Shown here in pieces: positions 42,258 to 50,941 of a stretch of DNA of 64,000 nt (position 1 is the stretch's first letter; each line of letters begins with the position of its first letter). Source of the DNA: JAICYJ01 sp035695105 (GTDB taxonomy: Bacteria; Actinomycetota; Thermoleophilia; Gaiellales; JAICJC01); the NCBI GenBank assembly GCA_035695105.1, contig DASSEV010000023.1, positions 1-64,000 of the forward strand, given 5' to 3'. A program made the translations under genes and the position numbers. Below the pieces are notes generated by a model, which worked only from the letters and a program-made list of their open reading frames with translations, was not told where the DNA came from and did no database searches.

Positions 42258-43520
42258 GTGTCGAGGCTATCCATGTGGACGCGCGCGGCCGCGGTGGCCG
42301 CGCTCTTCGTGGGGCTTGCGCTCGCGGCCGGGCAGGTGGGTGTCAGAGCGGCGACGACCGGATGGCAGGGAGAGGCGCTGATCTCGGTGCCCTCGATCGG
42401 CGACGGCTGGGAGCCGGCCGTGGCCGCGGATCCGAGCGGCACCTACGTGTACAGCGCCTGGATGCAGTACGCGTCGAACGGCGTGTCCATCTATTACCGC
42501 GTCTCCGCCGACAACGGGACGACGTGGGGAGCCGCAAAGCCGCTCTGCTCGTCGTGTGGCAAGGGTGAGTACGACGTCACGCTGGCCACCGCCTCCAACG
42601 GTGCGGTCTACGGGACGTTCATGCAGGGCAACCACATCGAGTTCACCAAGTCCTCCGACCACGGCGCGACCTGGACTGCGCCCGTGCAGATCTCCGGAGG
42701 CTCGTGGGCGGACAAGCCGTGGATGACGGCCGGGGCGAACGGCCAGGACATCTACGTGATGTGGGCCTCGCACGGCAACACCGTGTCCGTGTCATCCCAC
42801 AATGCCGGCGCCAGCTGGTCGGCACCGCTCCAGATCACCAACGAGCAGTACATCTACTACTACCCGAACGGTGGCACGGTGCTGCCGAACGGCACGGTCG
42901 TGATGTCCGCGTCCGAGTATCCGGAGAAGGGCAACAGCACCAAGAACACCGGCCCGGTGCCGATCGTGGTGTTCCGTTCCACGAACGGGGGCTCCAGCTG
43001 GACGCGCACCGTCGTGGACACGCTCAACACCGGAGCGACGTTCGCGACCTCCTCGGTGACCACGGTCGCCTCGGATGCCTCGGGCAACCTGATCGTGCTC
43101 TACAGCGGCTCGACCAGCGTGGGCGCGAACGGGAAGGTCTACGTCCGCAGGTCGACCGACTCCGGGGCAACCTGGAGCGCGGCGGCCGAGATGACGACCT
43201 CCGCCGGGGGTGCCGACGCGACGTCGGTGGCCGCGGCCGGCAGCGGATCAACCCTCGTCATCACCTGGATGGACAAGCGCGGCGGCGGCTGGAACGTGTG
43301 GGAGCGACAGTCCACCAACGGCGGATCGACGTGGACGGCCGACGCGAAGGTGTCCGATGCGACGACCGGAGCGGCGTACAAGACGGCGGCCGGGTTCGGG
43401 ATGCCATACGGCGACTACGACATGGTGGCGATCAACTCCGCCGGCAAGGCCGTGGCCGTGATGGGTGAGGGCGACTCCACCCAGACCCACGGCGACATCT
43501 GGGTCAACAAGCAGACGTAG
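42258..43520 (+). CDS. Secreted BNR-repeat (sialidase-fold-like) protein
   Basis: A 420-residue exported protein: signal peptide (AAAVAALFVGLALAAGQVGVRA), then bacterial-neuraminidase-type repeats of the form S-x-D-x-G-x-T-W, seen as SADNGTTWGA, SSDHGATWTA, STNGGSSWTR, STDSGATWSA and STNGGSTWTA. It has the fold of sialidases and other six-bladed propellers, but catalytic Arg triad and Tyr/Glu pairs were not identified, so enzymatic activity is unproven. GTG at 42258 is supported by a strong AAGGAGG ribosome site 4 nt before it. Followed by a strong terminator. Confidence 0.83.
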   Translation: MSRLSMWTRAAAVAALFVGLALAAGQVGVRAATTGWQGEALISVPSIGDGWEPAVAADPSGTYVYSAWMQYASNGVSIYYRVSADNGTTWGAAKPLCSSCGKGEYDVTLATASNGAVYGTFMQGNHIEFTKSSDHGATWTAPVQISGGSWADKPWMTAGANGQDIYVMWASHGNTVSVSSHNAGASWSAPLQITNEQYIYYYPNGGTVLPNGTVVMSASEYPEKGNSTKNTGPVPIVVFRSTNGGSSWTRTVVDTLNTGATFATSSVTTVASDASGNLIVLYSGSTSVGANGKVYVRRSTDSGATWSAAAEMTTSAGGADATSVAAAGSGSTLVITWMDKRGGGWNVWERQSTNGGSTWTADAKVSDATTGAAYKTAAGFGMPYGDYDMVAINSAGKAVAVMGEGDSTQTHGDIWVNKQT

Positions 43521-43530
43521 CTGCAATCGA

Positions 43531-43562
43531 CTGGCCCCGGGCGCTTCGGCGCCCGGGGCCAG
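43531..43562. terminator. Strong bidirectional terminator hairpin
   Basis: CTGGCCCCGGGCGC (43531-43544), a TTCG tetraloop, and GCGCCCGGGGCCAG (43549-43562) form a perfect 14-bp stem. It lies 10 nt after the BNR stop and 12 nt before the stop of the convergent cytidylate-kinase-like gene, so it serves both. Confidence 0.85.
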
Positions 43563-43574
43563 TCGGCCATCTGG

Positions 43575-44201
43575 CTAGCCGCGTGCTGCGCCGGTGATGA
43601 CCGCGGCAGCGCCGTCGACGCCGAGCTGATCCGTGTTCACCACGAGGTCGTAGTGCGTCGGCAGCTCCTGCTTGACGTCGTGGAACCGGCGCAGGTAGTC
43701 GGCACGTGCCTTCTCGCCCTCGCGGATCGCCGAGCGGGCCTGCTCCTCGCCGACATCGGCGGTGAGCCGCGCCTGGCGCGCGTCGGCCGAGCCGGTGACG
43801 AGCACGCGCAGCACGTCCGGCCGCCCGGCGAGCACGTGCGAGGCGGCGTGGGCCACGATCACCGCGCTGCCGGCGTCGGCGGTCTCGCGCACCGCCTCCT
43901 GGATCACGGCCATCATCCCGTCGCCGGCGCCCGCGAGCCGGTACGCGTCCATGTCGGGCGTCGCGTACGCGTACGCCTCGGGTGCGCCCGCCTGGGCGAC
44001 GAGGTCGAGCACGCGTCCAGCGAGGGTGCGCCGCTGCTCGGCGCTCGAGACGTCCGCGACGTCGACGCCGGCACGCTCCGCGGCCGCCCGGACGATGTCC
44101 TCGTCCACGTACCGGAAGCCGAGCGAGTCCGCGACGGCACGGCCGACCTGCTCGCCGCCGGCCCCGACGTCACGCGAGATGCACACGGTGGAGAACGTCA
44201 T
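43575..44201 (-). CDS. Cytidylate-kinase-like P-loop protein
   Basis: A 208-residue protein of the cytidylate-kinase-like (Cytidylate_kin2) family. Its ISRDVGAGGEQVGRAVADSLG opening is a degenerate P-loop lacking the standard GKST, followed by FRYVDEDIVRAAAERAGVD and a later VLVTGSADARQARL. The domain is often found free or fused to other domains in bacteria with unknown substrate. True Cmk is usually longer and conserved elsewhere, so this is probably not the housekeeping CMP kinase. Confidence 0.75.
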   Translation of the reverse strand: MTFSTVCISRDVGAGGEQVGRAVADSLGFRYVDEDIVRAAAERAGVDVADVSSAEQRRTLAGRVLDLVAQAGAPEAYAYATPDMDAYRLAGAGDGMMAVIQEAVRETADAGSAVIVAHAASHVLAGRPDVLRVLVTGSADARQARLTADVGEEQARSAIREGEKARADYLRRFHDVKQELPTHYDLVVNTDQLGVDGAAAVITGAARG

Positions 44202-44237
44202 GACGGCGCCACCCTACAGCAGCGCGGGCCCCGCGGG

Positions 44238-44741
44238 CTAGCCGCCGTTCTCGGACCGCCGCTTCTGTTCGCGGTCGATGTCCTCGAGCCGGCGTCCGGC
44301 CTCGTCCGACGCCCGCTGCGCCTGCTCGCGTGCCGTCTGCAGCTCGGCGTCGGTCAGCCATTCGAGGCTGCGCTCCCGGCGTGAGCGCTGGCCCTCGACG
44401 AGAGCGACCATCGCGTTCTGACGGGTGCTGAAGACGGGCAAGCGCGAGCGGATTCCGACGGCGTCGAGCAGGCGCGACGCCACCGTGCTGTCGCCGCCGC
44501 TGACAATGGCGAGCGCCTCCCGCTCGCTCAGCTGCACGTCGTTGCACCACCGCACGAGCGTGTGGATCACCGAGGAGTCCATGAACTCGACGTCGGTGAG
44601 GTCGAGCATGCAGCTGGACGTGTCGTCGGAGAGCGATGCGCGCAGCGCCTTGTTCAACTCCTCGACGTTGGAAAGGTCGTACTCCCCGGTTGGCTGGATG
44701 ACGTCGACGGAGCCGTCGCGCATCACACGAATCTCTGCCAT
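44238..44741 (-). CDS. STAS-domain anti-sigma factor antagonist
   Basis: A 167-residue protein: STAS domain from residue 1 to about 110 (DVIQPTGEYDLSNVEELNKAL, then LDLTDVEFMDSSVIHTLVRW). The Ser in VEFMDSSV is the usual phosphorylation site. A charged coiled-coil-like C-terminal extension of about 45 residues follows (residues 120-167), longer than a minimal SpoIIAA/RsbV. ATG at 44741, divergent from the ATPase gene 50 nt away. The pair suggests partner-switching control of a sigma factor or another output. Confidence 0.85.
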   Translation of the reverse strand: MAEIRVMRDGSVDVIQPTGEYDLSNVEELNKALRASLSDDTSSCMLDLTDVEFMDSSVIHTLVRWCNDVQLSEREALAIVSGGDSTVASRLLDAVGIRSRLPVFSTRQNAMVALVEGQRSRRERSLEWLTDAELQTAREQAQRASDEAGRRLEDIDREQKRRSENGG

Positions 44742-44793
44742 CGTCGTGATGATACTGGGCCCTCTCGCGCGGAGGGTATCCTCTCGCGAAGTG

Positions 44794-45177
44794 ATGACGA
44801 TCCTGCGGCAACGCCTGCCGGCGACGGTGTTCGCGGTACCGCAGGCCAGGCATACGGCACTGGCCGCGCTGCGCGAAGCCGGGTACACGCAGGAGCGCCT
44901 GCTGGAAGATGTCGCCCTTGCAGTGTCGGAGGCGGTGGGGAACGTTGCCAGACATGCCTACCCCGACGCCACCGGCGAGGTGGAGCTCGAGGTCGGCACG
45001 GATGACGAGGGCGTCGTCGTGGTCGTGTCGGACGGTGGGATCGGCGCGGGCGAGCCGAGCGATACACCGGGGCTCGGCCTGGGACTGCCCCTGATCAAGG
45101 CGAAGACGCGGTCGTGGCAGCTCGATTCGGACGAGACGGGCACGCGCGTGACGATGCGCTTCGGCGGCGCCGGTTAG
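44794..45177 (+). CDS. Anti-sigma-type serine kinase (HATPase_c, RsbW/SpoIIAB-like)
   Basis: A 127-residue GHKL ATPase domain protein: N-box ALAVSEAVGNVARHAY, G1 VSDGGIGAG, and the G2-like GLGLPLIKAKTRSWQL. The size fits RsbW/SpoIIAB kinases that phosphorylate STAS antagonists and bind sigma factors. GTG at 44791 directly before the ATG is an alternative start. It lies divergent to the STAS gene at 44238, its likely partner; no sigma factor gene is adjacent. Confidence 0.87.
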   Translation: MTILRQRLPATVFAVPQARHTALAALREAGYTQERLLEDVALAVSEAVGNVARHAYPDATGEVELEVGTDDEGVVVVVSDGGIGAGEPSDTPGLGLGLPLIKAKTRSWQLDSDETGTRVTMRFGGAG

Positions 45178-46094
45178 CGCAGCCCGAAGCCCCGGTTGAT
45201 GCCCCCGGGTGCCGTCTTCGCGGCGCCGAGATAGGGCAGGCCGAGCAGCGCCTCGATGCTGCGGAGCAGCGAGTAGTGCGTCAGCCGGGCCGTCACCCGG
45301 GCGCCGGCGGGCGTGCGTGGCGACATTGCCAGCAGCGACACCTGGTTCCCGGAGGTGCCGTCGTTCTCATCCCAGGTAACGAACACAACCGTCGAGCCGT
45401 CCTGATACTGCGGCGAGGCATGGATGCGGCCGATCCAGGTCTTCAGGAAGTCGTTGCCACAGCTGGCACAGCCGTTGTGCATGTCGTCGACGACGTTGGG
45501 GACGACGAGCGAGAAGCGGTGCAGGCGACCGTCGGCGAGCGCGGTGCGGAGGTTCCGGAGCCGGACCTGCTGGTGCCGGCAGGCGGCGCGCACCGCGGGG
45601 TAGTAGGGCGCAGCCGTGTGCCGCACGGCGTACAGGCTGGTGGTGCCGGTGTAGCACGGGCTCGGCATGCTCTGCGCATAGACACGCCAGCGATCGCCGA
45701 GCTGCCCGAAGATGCTTCCGTGCAGGCTGCGGCACGTGGCGCTCGGGGAGCAGTCGGTGCCCCGGATCGAGCGCGGGATCGACCCGCTGGTGAGCGCGAT
45801 GTAGTTTCCGAGGCTCGGGTGCGTGACCGCGTGGTAGTCGGTCGCGAGCCCACAGTGGTGGCGCAGGCGGGTGACGTAGGGAAGCGCGTTCGCCGTGGCG
45901 GCGGAGGTGTTCTCCATCATGATCAGGACGACGTGCGTGATCGGTGCGGTCGTGGCTGCGCCGCAGAGCGGCGTGGACACCGAAGCCGCCGCGACGGGAG
46001 CGCGGGGCCCGCCGGCCGGTGAGTGCCCGGCCGCCGCACCGCATGCGGACGCGAGAAGGATCAGGAGGCAGGGCAGCAGCAGGCGGATGCGCAT
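45174..46094 (-). CDS. Lipoprotein phosphoesterase (alkaline phosphatase/phospholipase C-like family)
   Basis: A 306-residue exported lipoprotein (lipobox LLASAC, Cys18). It belongs to the phosphoesterase family: HVVLIMMENTSAA carries the metal-binding/nucleophile region, HPSLGNYIALTSGS follows, and VVFVTWDENDGTSGNQVS gives the C-terminal metal ligands. Substrates of relatives include phospholipids, acid phosphates and nucleotides. Its stop overlaps the last 4 nt of the convergent ATPase gene. A GTG codon at 46100 is an alternative start. Confidence 0.85.
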   Translation of the reverse strand: MRIRLLLPCLLILLASACGAAAGHSPAGGPRAPVAAASVSTPLCGAATTAPITHVVLIMMENTSAATANALPYVTRLRHHCGLATDYHAVTHPSLGNYIALTSGSIPRSIRGTDCSPSATCRSLHGSIFGQLGDRWRVYAQSMPSPCYTGTTSLYAVRHTAAPYYPAVRAACRHQQVRLRNLRTALADGRLHRFSLVVPNVVDDMHNGCASCGNDFLKTWIGRIHASPQYQDGSTVVFVTWDENDGTSGNQVSLLAMSPRTPAGARVTARLTHYSLLRSIEALLGLPYLGAAKTAPGGINRGFGLR

Positions 46095-46153
46095 ACTCAC
46101 AGCATGCACGGCCGGACGGCCGGACACCACACCAAGGCGGGGGTCCGCCGGTA

Positions 46154-46540
46154 TCAGCCGGGCAGCTCGGCGTACTGCGGTGCGTCGTCGCCGATCTGGT
46201 GCCACTTCGCCTTGTATGCCGTCAGCTGGTGGAAGCTCGGCTCCATGTCGAGATCCGGCATCAGACCGGCGGCGACGAAGTAGACATCGCCCAGGTCGTC
46301 GTACAGGCTCGACCCGCAGTTGCTGCAGAAGTTCCGCGGCGCCAGGTGGCTGGTGTAGGTCTTGACCAGGTCCTGTCCCTTGGTGAACTTGAAGTTCTCC
46401 TTCGCCACGACCACGCCGGCCAGGCTCGAGCCCACCCAGTGCTGACAGCGGGTGCAGTGGCAGTAGCCCAGCGCCTGCGGGTCGGTCACTTCGTACTCCA
46501 CACCGCCACAGAGGCACGTCCCGGTGAGCGTCTCAGACAT
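46154..46540 (-). CDS. GFA (glutathione-dependent formaldehyde-activating)-like zinc protein
   Basis: A 128-residue protein with the Gfa zinc signature: GTCLCGGVEYEV, GYCHCTRCQHWVGS and NFCSNCGSSL, giving the Cys set that binds two zinc ions. Most proteins with this fold are unproven as formaldehyde-activating enzymes, and actinobacteria often lack glutathione, so the name is only a family label. ATG at 46540 begins at the domain. Confidence 0.9.
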   Translation of the reverse strand: MSETLTGTCLCGGVEYEVTDPQALGYCHCTRCQHWVGSSLAGVVVAKENFKFTKGQDLVKTYTSHLAPRNFCSNCGSSLYDDLGDVYFVAAGLMPDLDMEPSFHQLTAYKAKWHQIGDDAPQYAELPG

Positions 46541-46647
46541 GGCGACCCCTTCCCTCGACTTCGACGGTCCCGCCACGGTACCAGACCTCGATAGCAGGGT
46601 GTGTGCCGGATTCCGGCGCTCTGCGAGGGTGCTGCTACGGTGGCGGG

Positions 46648-46917
46648 ATGACGAGGCCGTCGCGCAGGAAGCGTGCGGTGATCCTCGCCGCAGCGGCCGT
46701 CGCCGTGGCGGCAGAGTCCTATGCCCTGAAGCGGCGAACCGGCCGCTGGGCGGGACGCGTCGCCGTCGAGTGTCGCCGGGGCCATCGTTTCGACACGACC
46801 TGGATTCCCGGCGTCTCGATCACCTCGCTCAGGCTTGGCGTCTGGCGCCTGCAGCGATGCCCGGTCGGCCATCACTGGTCGTTGGTGAAGCCGGTCGCGG
46901 TCGGCGAGGCGCGCTGA
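46648..46917 (+). CDS. Small membrane-anchored protein with Cys/His motif
   Basis: An 89-residue protein: basic start, an alanine-rich hydrophobic segment (residues 10-22), and a C-terminal part with CRRGHRFDTTW and CPVGHHWSLV. The CxxGH pair could hold a zinc or other metal, and similar CxxGH motifs occur in small actinobacterial proteins. No family recognised. ATG at 46648; divergent from the Gfa-like gene. Confidence 0.6.
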   Translation: MTRPSRRKRAVILAAAAVAVAAESYALKRRTGRWAGRVAVECRRGHRFDTTWIPGVSITSLRLGVWRLQRCPVGHHWSLVKPVAVGEAR

Positions 46918-46957
46918 GGCCCTCAAGCACGCCCCGCCGCTCGCCGATCCTTGGACC

Positions 46958-47473
46958 GTGACGCTTCCCGTCTGGGTGACCGTGCTGATCAGCAGCTTCG
47001 TGGGCGGCTTCGTCGCGCGCCGCATCGACGCGCTGCTGGTGCTGCCGCTGCTGCTCGGGAACGCGCAGGGCGGCACGCTGGCCAGCAACGTGACGACATG
47101 GCTGCTCGTTGACACGCTGGTCAACGTCGCGGTGGCCGCCCTGCTCGCCTTCGTCCTGCTCCCGGCGCTGTCGAGCGTGCGGCCGAGCATCGGCACCGTC
47201 TTCATGGCGACGCTGGTCGGCAAGCTGATCGTGTTCGGCGGTACCTTTCTGCTGCTACGCGCCACCCTGCAGTCGAACCTGGCCGCCGGCGGCGGCATCG
47301 CGCTGCTCCCAGCCTTCGGACTGCTCTCGCTGGGCCTGACGGCGCTCGGCATCTACGTGACCGCGACGATGATCGGGTCATCGCCCGCGTCCTCCGGTGG
47401 GGACGGCGGACGGCTCGACATGTACGGCGGGCAGGCCTACTTCGACGAGTACCGCAAGGGCGACCAGGCGTAG
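46958..47473 (+). CDS. Conserved membrane protein with four predicted helices
   Basis: A 171-residue polytopic membrane protein: helices near residues 4-22, 45-70, 78-100 and 108-140, and an acidic C-terminal tail (GGQAYFDEYRKGDQA). No family recognised. It lies immediately before the convergent histidine kinase gene (4 nt between stops). GTG start at 46958. Function unknown. Confidence 0.65.
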   Translation: MTLPVWVTVLISSFVGGFVARRIDALLVLPLLLGNAQGGTLASNVTTWLLVDTLVNVAVAALLAFVLLPALSSVRPSIGTVFMATLVGKLIVFGGTFLLLRATLQSNLAAGGGIALLPAFGLLSLGLTALGIYVTATMIGSSPASSGGDGGRLDMYGGQAYFDEYRKGDQA

Positions 47474-47477
47474 CGAG

Positions 47478-48791
47478 TCAGCTCCCGTGCTGCGGGGCCT
47501 GCGCTGCGGGGAGCTCCACCCTGACGACCGTGCCGCCTCCGGGCGCCGCCCCCAGCGTGATGCGGCCCGCGTGGCGCTCCACCACCGCCCTGGCGATTGC
47601 GAGGCCCAGGCCGCTCCCCTCCGTTCCCGGTGCTGCGGCACCGCGATAGAACCGCTCGAACGCATGCTCACGATCCTCGTCGGCGAGCCCAGGCCCGTGG
47701 TCGGTCACCTCGACCACCGCACCGTCGGCTGACGATCGCAGGACGAGCTGGACGGAGGCGTCAACCGGGCTGTACTTCACGGCGTTGTCGAGCAGGATCC
47801 GTATCAGCTCCTGGAGCCGTCCGGCCTCGCCGGCGACCGTGACCGGCTCGAGCGTCGCCTCCACCACCCGCTCGGGAAAGGCGGTACGCAGCTCCTCGCA
47901 TACAGCGCCTGCAAGCTCGTCGAGCCTGACCGGCTCGAGGTCTCGGTGGCCGCTGTCGGCCTCAGCGAGTGCAAGCAGCTCGGTCACCGTCCGTGCCATC
48001 CGGGCGCCCGTGTCGGCCACGATGGTCGCCGATTCGCGGGCCTGCTCGAGGTCTCCCCGCTCGGTGGCCCTGGCCACGATGCGCGCGTGCCCCTGCAGCG
48101 CTGTGACGGGCGTGCGAAGCTCGTGAGACGCGTCGGCGACGAACTGCCGTTGCTGCTCGGTCGCCGCCTGGGCGCGAGCGAGCAGCCGGTTGAAGGCAGC
48201 GGCCAGCCGGCCCAGCTCGTCGTGCCGCCCCTCGTCGATGCGGCGGTCGAGATGGTCGCCCGGGATGGCGTCAGCCTCCCGCCGCATGCGATCGACTGGC
48301 TCCAGCGCCTGGCGCGCGAGCAGCGCGCCGAGCAGGCCGGATGCGAGCACGACCACGAGCCCCACCAGGATCAGCGTCGAAAGCAGCGTGGACAGGCTCG
48401 AGTTGATCCGGGCGTTGTCCAGCAGCACGATCGCATAGCCGCCGCCGGGCCGTGCCACCTTCGCCCAGGTCGCACCGGCTGGCGCGCGCGAGATCGCCTG
48501 CTCGACGCCCGAGACGGTGCGTTCGCCCGACCCGGCTGCGTGGCTGCTCGCCACGACGGAACCGGACGCATTCGTGACCCACACCCTGGCATCCGGGCCG
48601 GCCAGCCGATCGAGCGCAAGCTCCTGAGGCTCCTCCACCGAGGCGGCCGAGTGAGCAAGCCGTGCGACGTCGCGCTGCGCCTCCGAGCGCAGGTTCGACC
48701 GCACGACCAGATAGGTCGCGGCACACGTGGCCACGACCAGCACGGTGATCGTGCCGGCGAACAGCAGTGCCAGCCGCAGCCGGAAGCTCAC
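47478..48791 (-). CDS. Sensor histidine kinase (HAMP, HisKA, HATPase)
   Basis: A 437-residue sensor kinase: helix 1 (residues 6-29), an extracytoplasmic sensing region of about 110 residues, helix 2 near residues 135-160, HAMP (residues 160-205), phospho-acceptor H223 in DASHELRTPVTAL, N-box LLDNAVKYSP, G1 VTDHGPGLADED and G2 GTEGSGLGLAIA. No cofactor domain in the sensor part. The ATP-binding domain is complete. Its start overlaps the response regulator stop by 4 nt (operon order regulator then kinase). It may control the divergent redox operon at 49600. Confidence 0.95.
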   Translation of the reverse strand: MSFRLRLALLFAGTITVLVVATCAATYLVVRSNLRSEAQRDVARLAHSAASVEEPQELALDRLAGPDARVWVTNASGSVVASSHAAGSGERTVSGVEQAISRAPAGATWAKVARPGGGYAIVLLDNARINSSLSTLLSTLILVGLVVVLASGLLGALLARQALEPVDRMRREADAIPGDHLDRRIDEGRHDELGRLAAAFNRLLARAQAATEQQRQFVADASHELRTPVTALQGHARIVARATERGDLEQARESATIVADTGARMARTVTELLALAEADSGHRDLEPVRLDELAGAVCEELRTAFPERVVEATLEPVTVAGEAGRLQELIRILLDNAVKYSPVDASVQLVLRSSADGAVVEVTDHGPGLADEDREHAFERFYRGAAAPGTEGSGLGLAIARAVVERHAGRITLGAAPGGGTVVRVELPAAQAPQHGS

Positions 48792-49468
48792 GGCTTGACC
48801 GTGTAGCCGACGCCGCGCACCGTCCGGATCGGGGAGTCATCGACGTTGCCTCCAAGCTTGCGACGGAGGGAGCCGACGAAGTAGTCGATCACCTTCGAGT
48901 CGCCCAGGTAGCTGTAGCCCCACACGCCCTCGTAGATCTGCTCCCGGGTGAAGACGCGGCCGGGCGCCTGCATCAGGAACGCGAGCAGATCGAACTCGCG
49001 GGCGGTCAGTTCGAGCGAACGACCGTCGGCGGAGGCCTCGCGTGTGTCCGGGTCGAGCCTGAGCGAACCGACCTCGAGTGGGCCGCCGGTGCCTTCGGCC
49101 CGCCGTGCCAGGGCACGCAGCCGGGCCAGCAGCTCCTCCACCGCGAACGGCTTGGCGAGGTAGTCGTCCGCGCCCGCATCGAGCCCGATGACACGGTCGC
49201 CGACCCGGTCGAGCGCGGTCAGCATCAGGATCGGCATCCTGTGACCGGAACGGCGCGCCGCCCGGCACACGCTCAGCCCGTCCAGGTCGGGCAGGCGCAC
49301 GTCGAGCAGGACCATGTCGGGCTCGTCGCGCTCGATCGCGGCGAGACCCTCGGAGCCGGTGCCTGCCAGCTCCACCCCGTAGCCCGCCTCCAGCAGCTCG
49401 ACCTCCAGCAGCCGCGCGATTGCCGGATCGTCCTCGATCACCAGCAGCCGCTGTGGTCGCTGCCCCAT
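48788..49468 (-). CDS. OmpR/PhoB family response regulator
   Basis: A 226-residue regulator: receiver domain with the acidic pair at residues 12-14 (VIEDDPA), phospho-acceptor D56 in VLLDVRLPDLDG, T/K positions MLTALDR and DDYLAKPF; then a winged-helix DNA-binding domain (residues 130-226: SLELTAREFDLLAFLMQAPG through TVRGVGYTVKP). ATG at 49468 was preferred to longer frames. About 130 nt separates it from the divergent redox operon, room for a shared regulatory region. Confidence 0.95.
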   Translation of the reverse strand: MGQRPQRLLVIEDDPAIARLLEVELLEAGYGVELAGTGSEGLAAIERDEPDMVLLDVRLPDLDGLSVCRAARRSGHRMPILMLTALDRVGDRVIGLDAGADDYLAKPFAVEELLARLRALARRAEGTGGPLEVGSLRLDPDTREASADGRSLELTAREFDLLAFLMQAPGRVFTREQIYEGVWGYSYLGDSKVIDYFVGSLRRKLGGNVDDSPIRTVRGVGYTVKP

Positions 49469-49599
49469 GCGCCAACCATACTCGCCGACCTCGGCCCTAT
49501 CCGTTTCCTTACCAAAGCCGTGACGAACGCTCGATCGGCGCCTACCACCCTCCCAACCGGGCTTCCTAGCGTGGGTGCATCCGATCAAGGAGACCCCCG

Positions 49600-49779
49600 A
49601 TGCTCTCGAGCAAACGACATGTCCTCACGATTTCCGCCGTCATCGCGACGGCGACCATGGCAGCCGGGGTGGGCACGTTGTCCCTCGCCCACAGCCATGC
49701 GGCACCGCCGGCGGCCGCCACGTCGGGGCAGGCGCCCGCGCCGTTCACCTGGGCCGACAACCAGGAGGGGGGCGACTGA
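49600..49779 (+). CDS. Small exported protein opening the ApbE operon (59 aa)
   Basis: A 59-residue frame, ATG at 49600 with an AAGGA site 10 nt before, TGA at 49777-49779. It has a signal or anchor segment (residues 5-28, then SLAHSHA) and a short extracytoplasmic tail rich in Ala and Pro ending ADNQEGGD. No family recognised. Two nucleotides later the next small gene starts, and these lead into apbE, so it is very likely expressed and secreted or membrane-anchored. Confidence 0.6.
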   Translation: MLSSKRHVLTISAVIATATMAAGVGTLSLAHSHAAPPAAATSGQAPAPFTWADNQEGGD

Positions 49780-49781
49780 CC

Positions 49782-49982
49782 ATGCTGCAGCGAATATGGG
49801 CAGGCATGGCCGCCATGTGGGCGGTGATGGCCGTCTTCGCCGTGCTGGCGCTGCGCCAGGCGCCGGTGGCGCCGTCGACCACGTCGACCGCGACCCACGC
49901 GGTCACGTCGAGCTCCACCGTGGCCAGCCGTCCATCCTCAACATCCGCGACGCAGGTCGCGGCCGTCACCCGGACATCGTGA
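49782..49982 (+). CDS. Small membrane protein with Ser/Thr-rich tail (66 aa)
   Basis: A 66-residue protein: one transmembrane helix (residues 5-25, GMAAMWAVMAVFAVLAL) and an external Ser/Thr-rich tail (STTSTATHAVTSSSTVAS, then a further stretch with STSATQVAAVT). A TSAT element is loosely like the SGAT flavin-attachment site of ApbE substrates but lacks the FMN-binding domain. Its stop overlaps the apbE start (TGATG). No family recognised; it may organise the membrane redox complex or be the ApbE target. Confidence 0.6.
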   Translation: MLQRIWAGMAAMWAVMAVFAVLALRQAPVAPSTTSTATHAVTSSSTVASRPSSTSATQVAAVTRTS

Positions 49983-50941
49983 TGCGGACGCTACGCACAT
50001 ATCGATTCCGGGCGATGGGCACCGACTGCTCGATCGTCGTCGCCTTCCCGATCTGGGAGGCGGCGGCGGCGCGGCGGGCGATCGAGGCAGCGCTGTCCGA
50101 GATCGGCGCGCAGGAGCGGGCGCTGTCGCGGTTCGATCCATCCAGCGACCTGTCGGCGTTGAATGCGGCCGCCGGCCGCTGGACGCCGGTCGGCGACCGG
50201 CTGCTGCGGGCGCTGTCCGCCGCGGTCGACGCCCGCACCGCCACCGGCGGCGCATACGACCCGACCGTGCTTCCGGCGCTGATTGCGGCCGGATACGACC
50301 AGTCGTTCGAGCACCTGCGCCCGCGCAATGCCGGCAGCATCGCCGGCTGGCGCGCGGGCGCGGCGATCGAGCTCGACCTGGAAATGGGCCGGGCGCGGGT
50401 CGCCGCCGGATCTGCCGTCGACCTCGGCGGCATCGGCAAGGGGTTGTCGGCCACGACGGCTCTGGCGGCGATGCGCTCGGTCAGCCCGCGTATGACCGGC
50501 GCGCTGGTCGATCTCGGCGGCGACATCGCCGCGTGGGGTGCGGCGCCCGATCTGGGCCCTTGGCGCGTCGCGGTCGCGAACCCCCATGACCAGGAGCGGC
50601 CGCTCGGCGTGCTCGAGCTGTACGACACCGGCGTGGCCACCTCCGGCCGCGACCGCCGCCGGCTCGGCGCCGACGGCAGCGGGCACCACCTGATCGATCC
50701 GGCCACCGGCCGTCCGGCCGTCCCCGGGCCGCTGACCGTGACCGTGGTCGCTCCCAGTGCGCTCGAGGCAGAGCCGCACGCGACCGCGCTTGCGATCACG
50801 CCGGTCGAGCAGGCGGCCGCCTATCTGGCGCGGCGCCCGCACCTCGGTGCGATCGTCGTACCGGAGAAGGGCCTGCCGTTCGCGATCGGCCGCGTGCCGA
50901 TGGACGAGACCGTCCCGTGGCCCGAGGCGGTGGCGACATGA
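49982..50941 (+). CDS. apbE: FAD:protein FMN transferase ApbE
   Basis: A 319-residue flavin transferase that attaches FMN covalently to a Thr or Ser in an extracytoplasmic acceptor. Seen: FRAMGTDCSIV near the start, AYDPTVLPAL, the SAVDLGGIGKGLSATTAL Mg/FAD-binding block, ALVDLGGDIAAWG, and SGHHLIDPATGRPA. No signal peptide, as in many actinobacterial forms that act at the cytoplasmic face. ATG at 49982 overlaps the previous stop; the gene overlaps the next start by 4 nt. Confidence 0.93.
   Translation: MRTLRTYRFRAMGTDCSIVVAFPIWEAAAARRAIEAALSEIGAQERALSRFDPSSDLSALNAAAGRWTPVGDRLLRALSAAVDARTATGGAYDPTVLPALIAAGYDQSFEHLRPRNAGSIAGWRAGAAIELDLEMGRARVAAGSAVDLGGIGKGLSATTALAAMRSVSPRMTGALVDLGGDIAAWGAAPDLGPWRVAVANPHDQERPLGVLELYDTGVATSGRDRRRLGADGSGHHLIDPATGRPAVPGPLTVTVVAPSALEAEPHATALAITPVEQAAAYLARRPHLGAIVVPEKGLPFAIGRVPMDETVPWPEAVAT

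Noticed and set aside
42258..43520. True sialidase
   Set aside because: BNR repeats are present, but the catalytic Arg triad, Tyr and Glu could not be located, so only the fold is claimed.
43575..44201. Housekeeping CMP kinase
   Set aside because: The P-loop lacks the standard GKST and the similarity is to the separate cytidylate-kinase-like family.
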